Below are positions 62,510 through 64,000 of a stretch of 64,000 bases of DNA, in pieces. The notes beneath the pieces were generated by a model. It was not told the origin of the DNA, did no database searches, and worked only from the letters and a program-made list of their open reading frames with translations. This stretch comes from CAINVV01 sp037137375. Lineage in GTDB: Bacteria > Bacteroidota > Bacteroidia > Bacteroidales > Prolixibacteraceae. Within the stretch, counting starts at the first letter, position 1, and the number at the start of each line of letters is the position of its first letter. Location of the stretch: contig JBAXKJ010000011.1 in assembly GCA_037137375.1 (NCBI GenBank), positions 77,785 through 141,784 on the forward strand, written 5' to 3'. A program made the translations under genes and the position numbers.

Positions 62510-63349
62510 ATGTTGAAATATGAATTTGATTCGGCATTTATAAAATCCCTTGAGGATATTGACAAGTTAGATCTTACTATCTCGTCTATTGAAGAAAATC
62601 TCATAGTATCTGAATTAATGCAATTCAAGCTTTTGCATTTCGCTTTTAACAAAGTAATTCCATATTTACAAAGACTGACGATCAATAAAAAGTTGCCAAA
62701 CATTAATAATGAAACCATTACTAAGTTGGATGATCTAAAAAATCCGCCAGACGAGATAGTGAAAAAATTGAATAGGTATGGAAGGGCAAATCTTAAAAAT
62801 CAAAGTGTCTTATATGCATCATTTATTTTACCTACATTGATAAAGGAAACCAATCCTGATGTTGGTGATTTGGTTACTATTTCCAGATGGAAAGTGAAAA
62901 ATGAAGAGACCCCATTAATTGTATCTCCAATCATTGATTATACAAAATGTAAGGATTACCAACTTCGCACTGAATTTGAAAAGGCTTTATCACAACTGCC
63001 AAATGAATTACAGAAAATTACTTTTCAACTTTATTGCTTGACAGCTAAGCATTTTGGCAAGTATGTTGAAAGAGGTAAAGATATTAATTACATTTTCAGT
63101 GCACATTTCGCCGATAAAATATTCCATGAAATATACGATGGAAAAATAGAAGCTATTATTTACCCAAGTGTTCAAGACTCCGGAGCTACCAGTAATATTG
63201 CCCTAAAACCGGATGTTTTCAATGAAAAATATGAAATAGATGAAATTACAGAATGTCTCGTAGTTTCCAATTACGATCATGCCCTATTCTTGAAAACAAT
63301 CAAATCAACTCTCAAGGTAGATTCATCCGGAATCATAATCTGGGGATGA
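62510..63349 (+). CDS. RES-domain protein (putative NAD+ phosphorylase/ADP-ribosyltransferase fold)
   Basis: The start is ATG 62510 after a perfect AGGAGG. The protein has 279 residues. The N-terminal 80 residues are helical (HEPN-like or cap). A RES-type domain follows: RYGRANLKNQSVLYAS (about 96-111), LIKETNPDVGDLVTISRW (about 117-134), a helical part, then NYIFSAHFADKIF and IEAIIYPSVQDSGATSNIALKP (about 226-247). The Arg, Tyr, Glu and Ser positions that RES enzymes use are present by eye. RES toxins degrade NAD+ and normally have an Xre antitoxin directly upstream; none is found here, so it may be a stand-alone RES protein. It is 20 bases after the preceding gene. Confidence 0.65.
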   Translation: MLKYEFDSAFIKSLEDIDKLDLTISSIEENLIVSELMQFKLLHFAFNKVIPYLQRLTINKKLPNINNETITKLDDLKNPPDEIVKKLNRYGRANLKNQSVLYASFILPTLIKETNPDVGDLVTISRWKVKNEETPLIVSPIIDYTKCKDYQLRTEFEKALSQLPNELQKITFQLYCLTAKHFGKYVERGKDINYIFSAHFADKIFHEIYDGKIEAIIYPSVQDSGATSNIALKPDVFNEKYEIDEITECLVVSNYDHALFLKTIKSTLKVDSSGIIIWG

Positions 63350-63662
63350 TCTTATGGGATTAGTGGTTGAATATTTTTTTTCTACAGCCCAAAAGCAATG
63401 AATTATGATGAGTTTGACTCAACAATGCAGAAATATTCTGAGAGATTTCGCCCAATCGTTGCAGGCGCCGACCCATTCAAAACATGCTAAATAGCAGCGA
63501 TAATAAATAAACGTTCTTTACTCTATTGCCTTTTATATTGATACATTTGTAAGACAGGTGTTTTACTATATCGCATTGAATGCTAGACTGAAACCTTAGT
63601 TGCCTAAACAGAAAATGCCACCAGTATGCAAATAGGCATATTACAGATTAACTCGAACTAAT
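63350..63662 (+). other. Intergenic stretch before the J-domain-like ORF (313 bases)
   Basis: It contains a 30-codon ORF at 63398-63490 (MNYDEFDSTMQKYSERFRPI..) that looks like the N-terminus of a lost or truncated gene but cannot be supported further. A TACATTTG element at 63542-63549 matches the -7 consensus and lies 113 bases before the next ORF. Nothing else was recognised. Confidence 0.4.
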
Positions 63663-63965
63663 ATGGATGCTATATTTAATAACCCTTTTCGTGTACTGGG
63701 CCTATCAACCACTGCCAGTGATAAAGAGATTGCAAAAAGAGTCTCCGATTTGCTTATCTATGCTGAGATGGGGAAGAAGGTCAGTTACGATACCGATTTG
63801 CCTTTTCTTGGTGAAATCGATAGAAGTGCTCAATCAGTCAAAAAAGCAGTCCAAAAAATTGAATTACCGGAGAATAGAATCTTTTATTCGTTGTTATGGT
63901 TTGACCTAAAGGATAGTATAAGTAAAAAAAGCATCAATTTCTTACTTACTGAAGTTTCGCATTAG
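63663..63965 (+). CDS. Short J-domain-like protein, possibly a truncated N-terminus
   Basis: The protein has 100 residues. NPFRVLGLSTTASDKEIAKRVSDLLIYAEMGKK (about 7-39) resembles the start of a J-like domain without the HPD tripeptide. It continues YDTDLPFLGEIDRS and PENRIFYSLLWFDLKD, a pattern found at the N-terminus of longer Bacteroidota proteins of unknown role. The early stop at 63965 may mean the gene is decayed, or that it is a stand-alone short form. It is the last gene seen before the window ends at 64000. Confidence 0.55.
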   Translation: MDAIFNNPFRVLGLSTTASDKEIAKRVSDLLIYAEMGKKVSYDTDLPFLGEIDRSAQSVKKAVQKIELPENRIFYSLLWFDLKDSISKKSINFLLTEVSH

Positions 63966-64000
63966 AAATTAGACACTAAAAAAGATAGGTTTTGAGGTCA

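Noticed and set aside
63398..63490. 30-codon ORF before the J-like gene
   Set aside because: Too short, with no ribosome site or recognisable similarity; kept only as a note in the intergenic entry.
1..64000. CRISPR arrays, tRNA or rRNA genes and insertion sequences
   Set aside because: No regular short repeats with spacers, no tRNA-like cloverleaf with CCA-type end, no transposase ORF or terminal inverted repeats were recognised by reading; a tool-based scan could still find a weak tRNA.

Overview
This window looks like the chromosome of a free-living or environmental Bacteroidota. It has two SusC/SusD loci, a large periplasmic-sensor AraC-type regulator, start sites mostly without strong Shine-Dalgarno sequences, several TAnnTTTG-type promoter elements, and an amylase with a type IX secretion (T9SS) C-terminal sorting domain. 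The sorting domain argues against Bacteroides itself and fits orders such as Marinilabiliales or Flavobacteriales. The exact lineage is an inference.

Layout. (1) 1-12732, all on the minus strand: a sulfated-glycan utilisation locus. It holds a large sensor/AraC regulator, SusC, SusD, a five-bladed-propeller glycoside hydrolase and two sulfatases; the last sulfatase runs off the left edge. (2) 12942-20991: assorted genes, namely a small HEPN-like (DUF5618-like) protein, a papain-like protease, a secreted DUF5077/DUF3472-FAD oxidoreductase fusion, an arabinose-isomerase-like enzyme, a membrane protein and a DUF4143 ATPase. (3) 21183-39513: a starch/maltodextrin locus arranged divergently around a LacI regulator. 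The minus arm (MFS importer, beta-phosphoglucomutase, GH65 phosphorylase, periplasmic GH13) takes maltose inside the cell. The plus arm (SusC, SusD, SusE, SusF, T9SS GH13 amylase) captures and cuts starch at the surface. A MG2/TonB-plug protein and an aldehyde dehydrogenase follow.

(4) 43659-56865: an A/T-richer defence-type island on the minus strand. One tightly packed operon runs XRE regulator, PLD-SNF2 helicase, Eco57I-type DNA methylase, DUF932-like protein and a RibD-type deaminase fused to a GHKL ATPase with winged helix. After a stretch holding an in-frame coding remnant, a second compact operon follows: RecF/SMC-like ATPase, 57-aa protein, 35-aa ORF, PD-(D/E)XK/DUF5655-like nuclease and a frameshifted gene of about 85 codons coupled by TAATG. 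I do not recognise this second operon as a named defence system, and it is the best candidate here for something undescribed.

(5) 57142-64000: core genes ileS, a TraR/DksA-like gene and lspA on the minus strand. Divergent from them are a pyridoxamine-oxidase-like protein, a RES-domain protein and a short J-domain-like ORF.

The most interesting signals are the second defence operon, the deaminase-GHKL fusion, and a sensor regulator in locus 1 whose kinase core has lost its phospho-acceptor His and ATP-binding motifs and which has no receiver domain. Another is a set of three alternating 15-bp repeats forming two mutually exclusive perfect hairpins just upstream of the DUF4143 ATPase. No rRNA, tRNA, CRISPR array or insertion sequence was seen.
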